A stretch of 64,000 nucleotides of DNA, taken from the NCBI GenBank assembly GCA_029194535.1, contig JARFXR010000001.1, positions 1,930,721 to 1,994,720 on the forward strand, read 5' to 3'. Positions 28,499 to 37,900 of the stretch are shown here, piece after piece; within the stretch, counting starts at the first letter, position 1; each line of letters begins with the position of its first letter. Both the position numbers and the translations under genes were made by a program. The DNA comes from Nitrospira sp. Its GTDB lineage: Bacteria > Nitrospirota > Nitrospiria > Nitrospirales > Nitrospiraceae. The notes under the pieces were generated by a model, which was given only the letters and a program-made list of their open reading frames with translations, was not told where the DNA came from and searched no databases.

Positions 28499-29161
28499 AT
28501 GATCCCCAAGCCGCCCCGGCATATGGTGCGTCGGGAACGCCTCGGCAAGATAGCCGAAGCACTGGTACGTGCCATGCCGAGGGCGAAGATGGAACTCGAC
28601 CACCGTACGCCATGGGAACTCCTTGTTGCCACCATCCTGTCTGCGCAATGTACGGACGAGCGGGTCAACCGGGTCACGCCCGCGCTGTTTCGGCGGTATC
28701 ACACGCCGGCCGAATTGGGTCGGGCCACGCAGCGGGATGTAGAGGAATTGATTCGTTCCACCGGATTCTTCAAGAGCAAGGCCAAGAACATCATCGCCTG
28801 CGGTCGTGTTGTGGAGGAGCGGTTTCGGGGGGATGTTCCGACGACCATGGAAGAGTTGGTCGGGCTGCCGGGAGTCGGAAGAAAGACCGCCAACGTGCTG
28901 CTAGGCAATGTATTCGGCAAACCGGCCATCGTCGTTGATACTCACGTGAAACGAGTTGCCAACCGCCTCGGTTTCACGACCTCCGATGATCCGACTGAAA
29001 TTGAGCGAGTTCTCCAGCAATTGCTTCCCGCCGCGCGCTGGACGGCCGTCTCGCAACGCTTGCTGCTACACGGACGGTACACCTGCACCGCGCGACATCC
29101 GCAGTGCCAACGTTGTCCGATCTACGTACACTGTACGTGGAAACAGAAAGGGCTGGCATGA
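28499..29161 (+). CDS. nth: Endonuclease III (DNA glycosylase/AP lyase)
   Basis: Base-excision repair of oxidised pyrimidines. The helix-hairpin-helix LPGVGRKTANVLL contains the catalytic Lys, and the catalytic Asp lies in IVVDTHVKR. The C-terminal 4Fe-4S cluster has the exact C-x6-C-x2-C-x5-C spacing (CTARHPQCQRCPIYVHC). Length is 220 residues. The stop overlaps the yicC start by ATGA, starting a tightly packed run through gmk, rpoZ and coaBC. Confidence 0.96.
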   Translation: MIPKPPRHMVRRERLGKIAEALVRAMPRAKMELDHRTPWELLVATILSAQCTDERVNRVTPALFRRYHTPAELGRATQRDVEELIRSTGFFKSKAKNIIACGRVVEERFRGDVPTTMEELVGLPGVGRKTANVLLGNVFGKPAIVVDTHVKRVANRLGFTTSDDPTEIERVLQQLLPAARWTAVSQRLLLHGRYTCTARHPQCQRCPIYVHCTWKQKGLA

Positions 29162-30036
29162 TTCGAAGCATGACCGGATTCGGCAGGCAGCAGGCGCCTT
29201 GGCAGGACGGCTCCGTCACGGTCGAGGTGCGCTCCGTCAATCATCGCTTTCTTGAGATCGCCTGCCGCCTGCCACGCGCGCTGAATCACCTGGAAGACAC
29301 GATCAAGAAAGCGACGCAGCAGGTCTGTGCCCGAGGTCGCATCGATCTCACCATCACCGTCCAGAGCGGGAAGGGACGATTGCAAACGGTGAGTGTTGAC
29401 CAGGTCCTGGCGAAGCAGTACCATCAGGCAATTCGTACCCTGAAGAAAACCCTTAAGCTCAGCGGCTCCATCGATGTCGGCCTGATCGCAGGACAGCGCG
29501 ATGTGGTGACCATTACCGACCAACCGATAGAGGACCGAAAGCTGTCGAGGCTGGCTCATCAACTAACCGTCCAGGCGCTTAAAGCTCTGACCGCTATGAG
29601 ACAGCGGGAAGGGGAGGCGATGGTGAAGGATATGCTCGCACGGCTTCATGCGATCCGCGAGCGCAAGATGATCGTCGGGGCGATGGCCTCTCAGGTGGTA
29701 GAGGCCGAATTCGATCGGATGAGAAAGAGGGTCGAAAAATTGATGGGAGGCGAGCCTCCCGACGCGTCTCGTCTGTTGCAGGAGCTGGCCATGTATGCGG
29801 ATCGTGGTGACATTGCGGAAGAAATAGTCAGACTGGACTCGCATATGGTACAGTTTGAGCAAACACTTAACCGATCGGAATCTATAGGTAAAACCCTCGA
29901 TTTTCTGCTCCAGGAGATGGGGCGTGAAATCAATACGATCGGTTCCAAGGCCAACGATGCCGAGATCGCCGGCCATGTGGTTCATATGAAGGCCGAGCTG
30001 GAACGAATCCGGGAACAGGTCCAGAACGTCGAATGA
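29158..30036 (+). CDS. YicC/YloC-family endoribonuclease
   Basis: A 292-residue protein with the family N-terminus IRSMTGFGRQQ, VEVRSVNHRFLEI and the C-terminal DUF1732 ending GKTLDFLLQEMGREINTIGSKAND. Members of the YicC/YloC family have been shown to be endoribonucleases affecting small-RNA and mRNA stability. The frame is open further upstream, but ATG 29158 overlaps the nth stop and begins exactly at the conserved N-terminus. It overlaps gmk by 4 bp, an order (yicC-gmk-rpoZ) shared by many bacteria. Confidence 0.93.
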   Translation: MIRSMTGFGRQQAPWQDGSVTVEVRSVNHRFLEIACRLPRALNHLEDTIKKATQQVCARGRIDLTITVQSGKGRLQTVSVDQVLAKQYHQAIRTLKKTLKLSGSIDVGLIAGQRDVVTITDQPIEDRKLSRLAHQLTVQALKALTAMRQREGEAMVKDMLARLHAIRERKMIVGAMASQVVEAEFDRMRKRVEKLMGGEPPDASRLLQELAMYADRGDIAEEIVRLDSHMVQFEQTLNRSESIGKTLDFLLQEMGREINTIGSKANDAEIAGHVVHMKAELERIREQVQNVE

Positions 30037-30740
30037 GCGTCACGACTGAAAATGCTGCCCCATCGCCGTCCGGACCGGTCCGTTCGTCCATCCATCGGCA
30101 CGGCATCTTATTCATCATTTCCGCGCCGTCCGGGGCGGGAAAAACGACGCTGTGCAAACAACTGATCACGAGCATCCCCGGCCTCTGGCATTCCATTTCC
30201 TGCACGACCAGACCACCGCGGCCGGGTGAAGCGGACGGCCGGGAATATTTCTTCATTGAAGAGGTGAAGTTCCAGGAGATGATCGACCGCCATGAATTCG
30301 TCGAATGGGCGCGCGTTTATGGCCATCTGTATGGGACGCCAAGAAAATCTTTGGCCGACAAACTCGACCAAGGAATTGACGTATTGCTGGAGATCGACGT
30401 TCAGGGAGCGTCGCAGGTGAAGCAGAAGTTTGCCGACGCCGTGTCGATATTTGTCCTCCCTCCCTCAATGACCGCCCTGCGCACAAGGTTGCAAACCAGA
30501 GCCTCGGACTCCACTGAAGAGATCCAGCGCCGTTTGCAGAAGGTCAAGGAAGAGGTTTGGAGCTATCGGGAATACGCGTACATCGTTCGAAACGATGATC
30601 TTGCGCGTTCTCTTCACGACCTTGAGCATATCTTCCTCGCCGAACGATCGAAGACGACGCGAATGGATACGGCATGGATTGAGGCCAATTTTCTCCTCAC
30701 GGACGAGTCAGAATCCGGAGATCGAACAGATCATCCTTAA
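30033..30740 (+). CDS. gmk: Guanylate kinase
   Basis: Phosphorylates GMP to GDP. The P-loop is SAPSGAGKTTL near residue 30, followed by the GMP-binding SCTTRPPRPGEADGREYFF and the EWARVYGHLYGT segment. Length is 235 residues, with about 22 extra N-terminal residues rich in Pro and Ser. Coupled to yicC by ATGA and followed by rpoZ after 20 bp, so nucleotide supply and transcription genes share a transcript. Confidence 0.96.
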   Translation: MSVTTENAAPSPSGPVRSSIHRHGILFIISAPSGAGKTTLCKQLITSIPGLWHSISCTTRPPRPGEADGREYFFIEEVKFQEMIDRHEFVEWARVYGHLYGTPRKSLADKLDQGIDVLLEIDVQGASQVKQKFADAVSIFVLPPSMTALRTRLQTRASDSTEEIQRRLQKVKEEVWSYREYAYIVRNDDLARSLHDLEHIFLAERSKTTRMDTAWIEANFLLTDESESGDRTDHP

Positions 30741-30760
30741 CCAGAAAGGGGTTCCTCCAC

Positions 30761-31120
30761 ATGATCGACATGCTGAATTTGTTGCCGCAGTATACGCCGG
30801 ATCAGTTTGATTCTCGCCACCGATTGGTGATTGTCGCGGCTCAGCGGGCTAAGCACATCCTCCAAGGTTCACGCCCATTCGGCGCCTCACGCTTTACCAA
30901 GGAAACGACCGTGGCGCTCGATGAGGTGCTGCGCGGCGAAGCCAAATACCTCATGGGCAAAGAGGCGCGTGATGCGATGAAGGAAGCCAAGCGTGGGAAA
31001 GAGGGCGAGAGCGAGCGCATGGCCATGATGACCGGCGAGGATGCGCGTGAGATCAAGAAAGAACTGAGCGTATATGTCGATGATACGCCGAAGGCTCCGG
31101 AGCCGGAAACCGAGGAGTAA
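30761..31120 (+). CDS. rpoZ: RNA polymerase omega subunit
   Basis: A small assembly subunit of RNA polymerase. The 119-residue sequence has the omega core (DSRHRLVIVAAQRAKHI, then TTVALDEVLRGEAKYL) and a charged C-terminal tail. Conserved MNOP box-like residues are present but diverged, as is usual outside Proteobacteria. It lies between gmk and coaBC, the standard location, with 2 bp to coaBC. Confidence 0.88.
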   Translation: MIDMLNLLPQYTPDQFDSRHRLVIVAAQRAKHILQGSRPFGASRFTKETTVALDEVLRGEAKYLMGKEARDAMKEAKRGKEGESERMAMMTGEDAREIKKELSVYVDDTPKAPEPETEE

Positions 31121-31122
31121 CC

Positions 31123-32370
31123 ATGGTTTCTGGCCCGATCGGACCGACGCTCGGAGGCAAGCACGTGATCCTTGGGGTTACGGGGAGCATTGCCTCATAC
31201 AAAGCAGTCAGTCTTCTGCGCGCGCTGGTGCGTGAAGGGGCCCGGGTGGACGTCGCGATGACGCAGGCAGCTGCGAAGTTCGTGACTCCCCTGACCTTTG
31301 AGGTTCTCTCGGGCCATCCTGTTGCGGAGGATCTCTTCGAGGCGCATCAGGAAATGAGGCATCTGGCGTTGCCTGAGAGGGCCGACGTCATGGTTGTGGC
31401 TCCCGCGACGGCCAACTTTCTCGCGAAGGCGGCGCTGGGGCTGGCCGACGATGTCTTAACGACGATGTTGCTTACGGCCTCTTGTCCCGTGATCGTCGCG
31501 CCGGCCATGGATGGGGGCATGTGGACGCACCCAACGGTCGTCGAACACGTTCAAATTCTGCGTCGGCGAGGTGTGACCGTGTTGGATCCGGAGGAAGGTC
31601 CTCTTGCCTCGGGTCGCGTGGGTCAGGGGCGGCTGGCTGGGGAAGCCAGGATACTCGATGCGATTGAGGCCGTGCTGCTGCCCCGGCGCGACTGGACCGG
31701 CCAACGGGTGCTTGTTTCCGCCGGGCCGACGCAAGAACCGATCGATCCGGTCCGATATATTTCCAATCGAAGCTCGGGGAAAATGGGTTACGCACTGGCG
31801 GAAGCCGCGAAAGCCAGAGGAGCCTCTGTCGTCCTTGTCACCGGCCCAACTGCTCTTTCTCCACCGCCTGGAGTCGAGATCGTGTCGGTTGAAACGGCGG
31901 AGGAGATGTCCAAGATCTTGACCGTGCGATTGTCCTGGTCGACAGTCGTCATCATGTCCGCGGCAGTTGCCGACTTTAGACCCAAGCATCCGGCCGGTCA
32001 AAAATGGAAGAAGCATCAACTCGAGAATCCCGTGGTGGACCTCGAGCCAACTGGCGATATTCTTGCGGAGCTTTCCGCCAGGCGCACAGGTCAGCTCTTG
32101 GTCGGCTTTGCCGCTGAAACGACGGATCTGCTTCAGCATGCCAAACAGAAATTGGAAACCAAAGGCGTAGATCTGATCGTCGCGAACGACGTGACCACCC
32201 CCGGGGCTGGTTTTGGCAGCGATCAGAATGCCGCGACACTGATCGATCGCGATGGGACCGTCAGCGAGTTCGCGCTGCGATCCAAGCGCCGGCTTGCCGA
32301 CGACATCCTGGATGCCGCTCTGCGGTTGTTGCGAACGGCCGCTCGCAAGCCCGTGGTTGAGGAGGACTAG
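31123..32370 (+). CDS. coaBC: Bifunctional phosphopantothenoylcysteine decarboxylase/synthetase
   Basis: Two consecutive steps of coenzyme A synthesis. The N-terminal CoaC flavoprotein domain (about 1-190) has GVTGSIASYKAVSLLRAL and the substrate clamp PAMDGGMW. The C-terminal CoaB domain (about 195-405) has SAGPTQEPIDPVRYISNRSS, GKMGYALAEAA and GFAAET. Length is 415 residues, as expected. A 3-bp gap follows to the TPR gene. Placement after rpoZ is the same in many genomes. Confidence 0.96.
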   Translation: MVSGPIGPTLGGKHVILGVTGSIASYKAVSLLRALVREGARVDVAMTQAAAKFVTPLTFEVLSGHPVAEDLFEAHQEMRHLALPERADVMVVAPATANFLAKAALGLADDVLTTMLLTASCPVIVAPAMDGGMWTHPTVVEHVQILRRRGVTVLDPEEGPLASGRVGQGRLAGEARILDAIEAVLLPRRDWTGQRVLVSAGPTQEPIDPVRYISNRSSGKMGYALAEAAKARGASVVLVTGPTALSPPPGVEIVSVETAEEMSKILTVRLSWSTVVIMSAAVADFRPKHPAGQKWKKHQLENPVVDLEPTGDILAELSARRTGQLLVGFAAETTDLLQHAKQKLETKGVDLIVANDVTTPGAGFGSDQNAATLIDRDGTVSEFALRSKRRLADDILDAALRLLRTAARKPVVEED

Positions 32371-32373
32371 CCG

Positions 32374-33174
32374 ATGCCGCCGAATCAGAAGCTCTCGGCC
32401 ACTGCCATGGAAATAGATCGAATGGCCCTGCAGTTGGCCAAAGATCCTCAATCCAAAGTGTTTCTGCCGCTGGCGGAAGAATATTGTAAGGCCGGTATGT
32501 GGCAGGAAGCCGCCGGTGTGCTGGAGGATGGACTGAGGTTTTATCCGGGATTCATCACCGCGATGGTGGTTCTTGGTCGCGCCTACGATCAACTCGGGCA
32601 GACGACGAAGGCCAAGGTCCTCCTTGAAGAAGCTGTCAAGTTGAGTCCTGAAAATCTTCGTGCTCACCGAACTCTCATCAAGATTTATGTTGCTCAGGGC
32701 TCGTCGGGCGAGGCGTTGAGAAGCTGCGAGGTGATCCTGGCCTTGAACCCTCGCGATGAGGAAGCACGGTCTATCAGGGAAAAACTGGGGAAATCTACCA
32801 TTCCGGAAGCCGGAAGACCACTACAGGTACGATCCTCCAGCCGTGCCGACCGCACGGACGCCGCAGTTCCTCCTGAGCCGGACAAAGTCGATCGTGAAGA
32901 AACCGGCGGTCCCGGAATCCCATCGCAAGATGTGGTGGTTGATGCGACGACAAAGCATGAGGTCGCAGACCATACGCCGGTCGTTCAGGACGATCAAGTT
33001 GCGCAAGAGCGGTCCGCAGCCGTCGAGTCCTCGCTGAGTGCAGTCGCCCCTGTTCCTGTTCCCTCTCCCCATGCCGCGACCATCGCGCAGCTTGAGGCGT
33101 GGCTCCGCTCCATCGAGCGAGCGCGCTGTGATCGCAACGGATCAGGACGGTCCGGTTCTCCAAGTTCCCGATAG
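32374..33174 (+). CDS. TPR protein with long disordered C-terminus
   Basis: A 266-residue protein. Residues about 25-135 contain three TPR motifs ([60 protein letters not shown]). The rest is rich in charged residues, Pro, Ser and Val, with no domain, ending in a short helix. No signal peptide. It is probably the last gene of the nth-yicC-gmk-rpoZ-coaBC transcript, because a good promoter starts again right after it. No specific function is indicated. Confidence 0.8.
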   Translation: MPPNQKLSATAMEIDRMALQLAKDPQSKVFLPLAEEYCKAGMWQEAAGVLEDGLRFYPGFITAMVVLGRAYDQLGQTTKAKVLLEEAVKLSPENLRAHRTLIKIYVAQGSSGEALRSCEVILALNPRDEEARSIREKLGKSTIPEAGRPLQVRSSSRADRTDAAVPPEPDKVDREETGGPGIPSQDVVVDATTKHEVADHTPVVQDDQVAQERSAAVESSLSAVAPVPVPSPHAATIAQLEAWLRSIERARCDRNGSGRSGSPSSR

Positions 33175-33185
33175 AATTCAGAGGT

Positions 33186-33214
33186 TTGACCCACACCGGA
33201 CGGCCTGTTACAAT
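33186..33214 (+). promoter_or_regulatory. Strong sigma-70 promoter of aroQ-efp-accB-accC
   Basis: TTGACC at 33186-33191, a 17-bp spacer and TACAAT at 33209-33214. It lies 64 bp upstream of the aroQ ATG and just after the preceding TPR stop. Short gaps downstream suggest that one transcript could run through accC. Confidence 0.65.
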
Positions 33215-33278
33215 GCCGCCCTGCCGATCGCCCGAGAAGGTAGCCTGTCGAGCGTTGCATCCGATCACAGAGTTGTTC

Positions 33279-33779
33279 ATGCTACGGATACTCGTATTGC
33301 ACGGTCCGAATCTCAACCTTCTGGGCACCAGGGAACAGGCTATTTATGGTTCCGCACCCCTCGATACCATTGATGCAGATATCGCCAAGTTGGCAGAGGA
33401 GCTTGCCGTCGAGGTCGATATCCGACAATCCAATCACGAAGGGGAGTTGGTGACGTGGATTCAAGAGGCTCGAAACGAGTATCACGGGGTGATCATTAAT
33501 CCCGCCGCTTACACGCACACCAGCGTGGCCATTCGAGACGCCCTGGTAGCCGTGAATTTGCCGGCGATCGAGGTCCATGTGTCCAACATTCATCAGCGGG
33601 AAGATTTTCGTCATCAGTCCTATGTCGCCGGAGTAGCACTTGGGCAGATTTCAGGACTGGGGCCTGTCGGATATCTGTTGGCGCTCCGTGGGCTGCACGG
33701 CCATCTCACGGCTCGCCGTCCGAAGAAAGAATCCTCCTCCAAGACGGCGACTTCTCAGCGACGGGCGGGTCGACGTTAA
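33279..33779 (+). CDS. aroQ: 3-dehydroquinate dehydratase type II
   Basis: Third step of the shikimate pathway. The N-terminal [17 protein letters not shown] holds the catalytic Tyr and conserved Asn/Arg, and [28 protein letters not shown] and [18 protein letters not shown] complete the active site. Residues 1-145 cover the domain; a basic Lys/Ser/Arg-rich tail of about 20 residues follows. Total is 166 residues from ATG 33279. The longer open frame from 33186 would start on the promoter and is rejected. Confidence 0.95.
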   Translation: MLRILVLHGPNLNLLGTREQAIYGSAPLDTIDADIAKLAEELAVEVDIRQSNHEGELVTWIQEARNEYHGVIINPAAYTHTSVAIRDALVAVNLPAIEVHVSNIHQREDFRHQSYVAGVALGQISGLGPVGYLLALRGLHGHLTARRPKKESSSKTATSQRRAGRR

Positions 33780-33831
33780 CGTGTTCACGATTTGACCAAT
33801 CACGATCCAATCAATGTGAAGGGAGTATCGA

Positions 33832-34392
33832 GTGATTTCGACCACTGATTTTCGAGGCGGCGTACGGCTGTTGATCGACGGGGAGCCGTTTTATATCGTC
33901 GAGTTTCAGCATGTGAAGCCCGGAAAGGGCGGCGCGTTTGTCCGTACCAAGCTCAAGAGTTACATCTCCGGCAACGTACTCGATCGGACCTTCCGGTCCG
34001 GCGAACGATTCGAGGAACCGGACCTTGAAGAACGGGAAATGCAGTTTCTCTATGCTACGGGCGACGACTACACGTTCATGGACACGGAAAGCTATGAGCA
34101 ACTGACCTTCGCCAAGAAGCAACTCGGGGATAACGCAGATCTCCTCAAAGAGAACATGGTCGCCAAGATCCTGATCTACGAACATCGCCCGATCGACGTC
34201 GAACTGCCCATTTTTATCGAGCTCAAAGTGGTGGATGCGGAACCGGGTGTGCGGGGAGATACGGCATCCGGCGGCACGAAGCCGGCTATCGTCGAAACCG
34301 GCGCGACGATCAAGGTTCCACTTTATCTGGAGGTGGGCACCGTGATTAAGATCGACACTCGCACAAGAGCCTACGTGGAGCGCGTCCGGTGA
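33832..34392 (+). CDS. efp: Translation elongation factor P
   Basis: Relieves ribosome stalling at polyproline. Domain I has the loop [15 protein letters not shown] with Lys32 at the site that is modified in many bacteria. The OB domains follow, with a C-terminal [20 protein letters not shown]. Length is 186 residues. No epmA or epmB is nearby, so the modification state is not known. The start is GTG. The stop overlaps the accB start (GTGA), a coupling of efp with accB-accC seen in other phyla too. Confidence 0.96.
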   Translation: MISTTDFRGGVRLLIDGEPFYIVEFQHVKPGKGGAFVRTKLKSYISGNVLDRTFRSGERFEEPDLEEREMQFLYATGDDYTFMDTESYEQLTFAKKQLGDNADLLKENMVAKILIYEHRPIDVELPIFIELKVVDAEPGVRGDTASGGTKPAIVETGATIKVPLYLEVGTVIKIDTRTRAYVERVR

Positions 34393-34961
34393 GCCGGGGC
34401 AAACCACGTCGAACCAAGAAACGGGAAACTCCCATTGTCCTGCCCCAGACCCTGGCGGCGGGATCAGGAGACGCGGGCCGGCCGTTCCTTACGGGAAGCC
34501 AGTCCAAACACCTCCAGGAGTTGGTTGACCTGCTCAAACGCAACAACCTGACCGAACTGGAATTGGAGCGGGAAGGGATGCGCATCAGGATTCGGCATGA
34601 GGCGGGAGTCAAACCCATCACCGCGGCCGTGACCGATATCGCTCCGGTCGGCGCAGGCGGCGCATCCCAACTGGCGGTCTCTCCTGGCGGCACGACCGAG
34701 GACACGGCGGGGCTGGTCACGATCACATCTCCCATCGTCGGTACGTTCTATCGGTCGCCGTCTCCGGATGCCGACCCATATGTCGAGGAGGGTGATTTCG
34801 TCAAGAAGGGACAAGTGTTGTGCATCGTCGAGGCGATGAAGCTGATGAATGAAATCGAGTCCGAAGTCGACGGTCAGGTGGTCAAAATCCTCGCCGAAAG
34901 CACCAAACCGGTCGAGTATGGACAAGCCCTCTTTCGTATCGATCCCAAGGCCACGGCATAA
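34389..34961 (+). CDS. accB: Acetyl-CoA carboxylase biotin carboxyl carrier protein
   Basis: Carries biotin between the carboxylase and transferase of fatty-acid synthesis. The biotinyl domain (about 110-188) contains the EAMKLMNEI motif with the target Lys. The conserved N-terminal helix [20 protein letters not shown] begins near residue 42, so there is a basic extension of about 40 residues compared with usual proteins; GTG 34389 is kept because it overlaps the efp stop. A Gly/Ala/Pro-rich linker joins the parts. Confidence 0.95.
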   Translation: MSRGKPRRTKKRETPIVLPQTLAAGSGDAGRPFLTGSQSKHLQELVDLLKRNNLTELELEREGMRIRIRHEAGVKPITAAVTDIAPVGAGGASQLAVSPGGTTEDTAGLVTITSPIVGTFYRSPSPDADPYVEEGDFVKKGQVLCIVEAMKLMNEIESEVDGQVVKILAESTKPVEYGQALFRIDPKATA

Positions 34962-35019
34962 CAGTCCGTGACACGTTCTGCATGACAGACTGATCACCTC
35001 ATCGTACCGGAGCCACAGC

Positions 35020-36360
35020 TTGTTCAAGAAAGTTCTCGTCGCCAATCGAGGGGAAATCGCGCTTCGCGTCATCCGGGCCTGCAAGGAGCTCGGAATCAAA
35101 ACGGTGGCGATCCACTCCGAGGCCGATGCCAACGGGTTGCATGTCCGAGCGGCGGATGAACAGGTCTGCGTCGGCCCCGCTGAAGCGGCCCTCAGTTATC
35201 GCAATATTCCCAACGTGCTAAGTGCCGCCGAGATTACCGGCGCGGACGCGATTCATCCGGGATACGGCTTCCTCTCCGAAAACGCCCACTTCGCCGAAGT
35301 CTGCGAATCGATCGGGATGAAATTCATCGGGCCCACCTCCGAAAATATCGCTCTCATGGGAGATAAGGCCAAAGCTCGTGAGATCGTCGCCAAGCGCGGT
35401 CTGCCCGTCACACCGGGAAGTCCAGGCGGTCTGAAGAGTGAGCAGGAAGCCATGGAAGCGGCTCAGAAGATCGGCTATCCCGTCATCATCAAGGCGGCGG
35501 CCGGTGGCGGGGGCCGCGGCATGCGCGTGGTCAATAAGGCGGATGATCTCGGTCGTGCGTTTCAGGCGGCGCAGGCCGAGGCGAAATCCACATTTGGCAA
35601 CGACAGCGTCTATCTCGAACGGTATTTTCTGGAGCCGCGTCACATCGAGGTTCAGATTGTAGCCGACCATCGCGGTCATGTGGTGCATCTCGGAGAGCGG
35701 GACTGCTCGATCCAACGACGGCACCAGAAGCTGGTCGAGGAAACGCCTTCCCCGGCCGTGGACGAAAAGCTCCGTCGTGAAATCGGACGGACTGCGGTGG
35801 AAGCCGTCAAGGCGGTGCACTATCGCAATGTCGGCACCGTAGAGTTTCTCCTGGATAAGGACCAAAACTTCTTCTTTATGGAAGTAAATACCAGAATTCA
35901 AGTCGAACACCCCATCACGGAAATGGTCACGGGGATCGATTTGATCAAGGAACAAATTCGTCTGGCCGATGGGCAAGCGCTTTCCTTCAAGCAGCAGGAC
36001 ATCAAGCTGAACGGCCATAGCCTAGAATGCCGGATCAACGCCGAAGACCCTGAAAAGTTCACCCCGTCGCCCGGCCTGATCACGAGATACCGCGCCCCAG
36101 GCGGGTTTGGGGTGCGAGTTGATTCGGCGATGGAATCCAACGCCATGGTCGTGCCGCATTACGACTCCATGATTGCCAAGGTGATCACCCACGGACGCGA
36201 TCGGCAGGAGGCCATCGCTCGCATGCGTCGTGCGCTCGATGAATTTGTGATCGAAGGCATCAAGACCACGATCCCGCTGCACAAACGCATCCTCAACGAT
36301 CCCGACTTCCAAAAGGGCCACGTTTCCACGACGTTTCTTGACCGATTCCTCGCCGGCTAA
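35020..36360 (+). CDS. accC: Acetyl-CoA carboxylase biotin carboxylase subunit
   Basis: ATP-dependent carboxylation of biotin on AccB. The N-terminal [18 protein letters not shown], the ATP-grasp glycine-rich loop [10 protein letters not shown], and [19 protein letters not shown] with catalytic residues are intact. Length is 446 residues. It starts with TTG, preceded by GGAG. It follows accB after 58 bp. The stop is immediately followed by the large palindrome at 36361, which may act at the 3' end of this transcript. Confidence 0.96.
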   Translation: MFKKVLVANRGEIALRVIRACKELGIKTVAIHSEADANGLHVRAADEQVCVGPAEAALSYRNIPNVLSAAEITGADAIHPGYGFLSENAHFAEVCESIGMKFIGPTSENIALMGDKAKAREIVAKRGLPVTPGSPGGLKSEQEAMEAAQKIGYPVIIKAAAGGGGRGMRVVNKADDLGRAFQAAQAEAKSTFGNDSVYLERYFLEPRHIEVQIVADHRGHVVHLGERDCSIQRRHQKLVEETPSPAVDEKLRREIGRTAVEAVKAVHYRNVGTVEFLLDKDQNFFFMEVNTRIQVEHPITEMVTGIDLIKEQIRLADGQALSFKQQDIKLNGHSLECRINAEDPEKFTPSPGLITRYRAPGGFGVRVDSAMESNAMVVPHYDSMIAKVITHGRDRQEAIARMRRALDEFVIEGIKTTIPLHKRILNDPDFQKGHVSTTFLDRFLAG

Positions 36361-36484
36361 CAGGTTGTTGAAAAGGTCCGCCAGCGGCGTTCTCATATCA
36401 CTCGGACCCTCGACGTACTAAACAGAGTACGCTTCGGGTCCTCGTTCACTGCGGCCTCGCTGGACGAACTTTTTGAACAACCTG
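36361..36484. repeat. 124-bp imperfect palindromic intergenic element
   Basis: The outer arms are CAGGTTGTT (36361-36369) and AACAACCTG (36476-36484); the inner stem is GTACT (36415-36419) with AGTAC (36426-36430) around a 6-nt loop. Both pairs are centred on the same point. Between them the halves pair with mismatches (GGACC with GGTCC, CAGCG with CGCTG). No ORF of its own. Elements like this are common between genes in Nitrospira-type genomes, as far as I recall. It could fold into one long RNA hairpin at the accC 3' end. Confidence 0.75.
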
Positions 36485-36517
36485 CTGGAGTGTTCGAGGT
36501 ACAATGACCCTACGGCT

Positions 36518-37150
36518 GTGACTGTGCGTACTCACGAGCTTTCCGGTCTCTATGTAATTCTCGATCCCTCTGTTCGGCCGGATCGCCCGCTTGGAGCGGT
36601 CTTGACGGCGGCGGCGGAAGGGGGAGCCAAGCTCTTTCAGTACCGTAATAAAGTCGCGTCCATGCGAGAGCAGTACGGAGAGGCGTTACCCTTGCGGAAA
36701 TTGGCAGGGGATCTCGGTGTGATGTTCATCGTGAACGATCGGTGCGATTTGGCATTGGCGGTTGATGCCGATGGGGTGCATCTCGGCCAGGACGATCTAT
36801 CTCACGGAGATGCGAGAAAAATCTTGGGGCCGGAGAGGATCATTGGCTTGTCCACGCACAACGCCGAGCAGGTGCGGCAAGCGGATACGATGAAGCCCGA
36901 CTATATCGGCTTCGGTCCGATCTTTAAACCTGGGTCGAAACAAGATCATGATCCGGTAGTGGGAGTGGAAGGACTCACGCAAATCCGTGCACTGACGTCG
37001 CTTCCGATCTTCGCGATCGGAGGCATCCAAACAGAACAAGTATCTGCCGCGGTGCAGGCCGGTGCGAACGGAATTGCCGTCATCTCTGCCGTACTTGCGG
37101 CGCCGGATGTCAAGAAGACGGTCGAGCAACTTATCTCGCTGCTCGCCTGA
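36518..37150 (+). CDS. thiE: Thiamine phosphate synthase
   Basis: Joins the pyrimidine and thiazole moieties of thiamine. A TIM-barrel protein with LFQYRNKVAS (diphosphate/pyrimidine binding), FIVNDRCDLALAVDADGVHLGQDDL, GLSTHNAEQV, DYIGFGPIFKPGSK and AIGGIQTEQV, all family landmarks. GTG 36518 gives 210 residues, the normal size. The longest frame starts at TTG 36473 inside the palindromic element, and GTG 36524 is also possible. No TPP riboswitch is visible. The 3' end overlaps bioD by 20 bp in convergent orientation. Confidence 0.92.
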   Translation: MTVRTHELSGLYVILDPSVRPDRPLGAVLTAAAEGGAKLFQYRNKVASMREQYGEALPLRKLAGDLGVMFIVNDRCDLALAVDADGVHLGQDDLSHGDARKILGPERIIGLSTHNAEQVRQADTMKPDYIGFGPIFKPGSKQDHDPVVGVEGLTQIRALTSLPIFAIGGIQTEQVSAAVQAGANGIAVISAVLAAPDVKKTVEQLISLLA

Positions 37151-37859
37151 CGACGTTCGCCAGATGCAACATCGCAGCGGATTGAGCGAACTTCATCACG
37201 GTCCGCCGGAACTGTTTTGACAATTCCGATCTGTAGGGGAGAGGGCCGAGCACCGGCACACCGGCCTGTTTGCGGAGGATCTCGACGGTCGTGCGCTCCT
37301 GTAGACGATCCAGCTTCGACCTCGCCGGTTTTGTTTGATTGAGCATCACGGCTGCGACGGGAATCCTTCGTCGACGAAGCGCTTCGACGGTCAGCAGCGC
37401 GTGGTTGATCCCGCCGAGCGCGGTTCGACCCACCACGACGACGGGAAACTTCAAGCGGGCGATGAGATCAAGAACTTCGATTCTTGGGCCGAGCGGCACG
37501 TGAACCCCGCCGACCCCTTCTATCACCACATACTCGTAGCGGCGGGAAAGCAAACGATAGACTTTCTGGATCACTCCCAGGTCGATCTGTCGTCTTTCAG
37601 CTCGGGCCGCCGCAAGCGGGGCGAGCGGCAATTCGAATTGAAATGGGCAGATGGCTCCGAGTGCATCGTCGCATTCGGTCACGGCCTGGAGCCGCGCAGC
37701 ATCGGACTGAGCCAATCTGGAAGTCATGATTCCTGTTTCAATCGGCTTCATCACGCCGACCGCCGCCCCTTTGCGCTTCATGTGTACAGTGAGCGCGGCG
37801 GTTACAACTGTTTTTCCGACTCCTGTATCTGTTCCAGTGATGAATACTCCGCTGCTCAT
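37131..37859 (-). CDS. bioD: Dethiobiotin synthetase
   Basis: ATP-dependent closure of the ureido ring, the step before biotin synthase. The P-loop is GTDTGVGKTVV near residue 8, with MKPIETGI, EGVGGVHVPL and LNQTKP further on. ATG 37859 is preceded by GGAGAGG and matches the conserved N-terminus; the open frame to 37922 adds 21 unconserved residues. Length is 242. It lies downstream of the SDR gene on the same strand. Biotin made here would serve the AccB encoded nearby. Confidence 0.93.
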   Translation of the reverse strand: MSSGVFITGTDTGVGKTVVTAALTVHMKRKGAAVGVMKPIETGIMTSRLAQSDAARLQAVTECDDALGAICPFQFELPLAPLAAARAERRQIDLGVIQKVYRLLSRRYEYVVIEGVGGVHVPLGPRIEVLDLIARLKFPVVVVGRTALGGINHALLTVEALRRRRIPVAAVMLNQTKPARSKLDRLQERTTVEILRKQAGVPVLGPLPYRSELSKQFRRTVMKFAQSAAMLHLANVVRRAAR

Positions 37860-37900
37860 TGTCCCTCTCCTGGTTTCCGCTACGGGCGCTGCGGTTGTGG

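Noticed and set aside
36485-36517. TPP riboswitch before thiE
   Set aside because: The stretch is too short and no conserved CTGAGA-type core is visible; the space upstream is taken by the palindrome.
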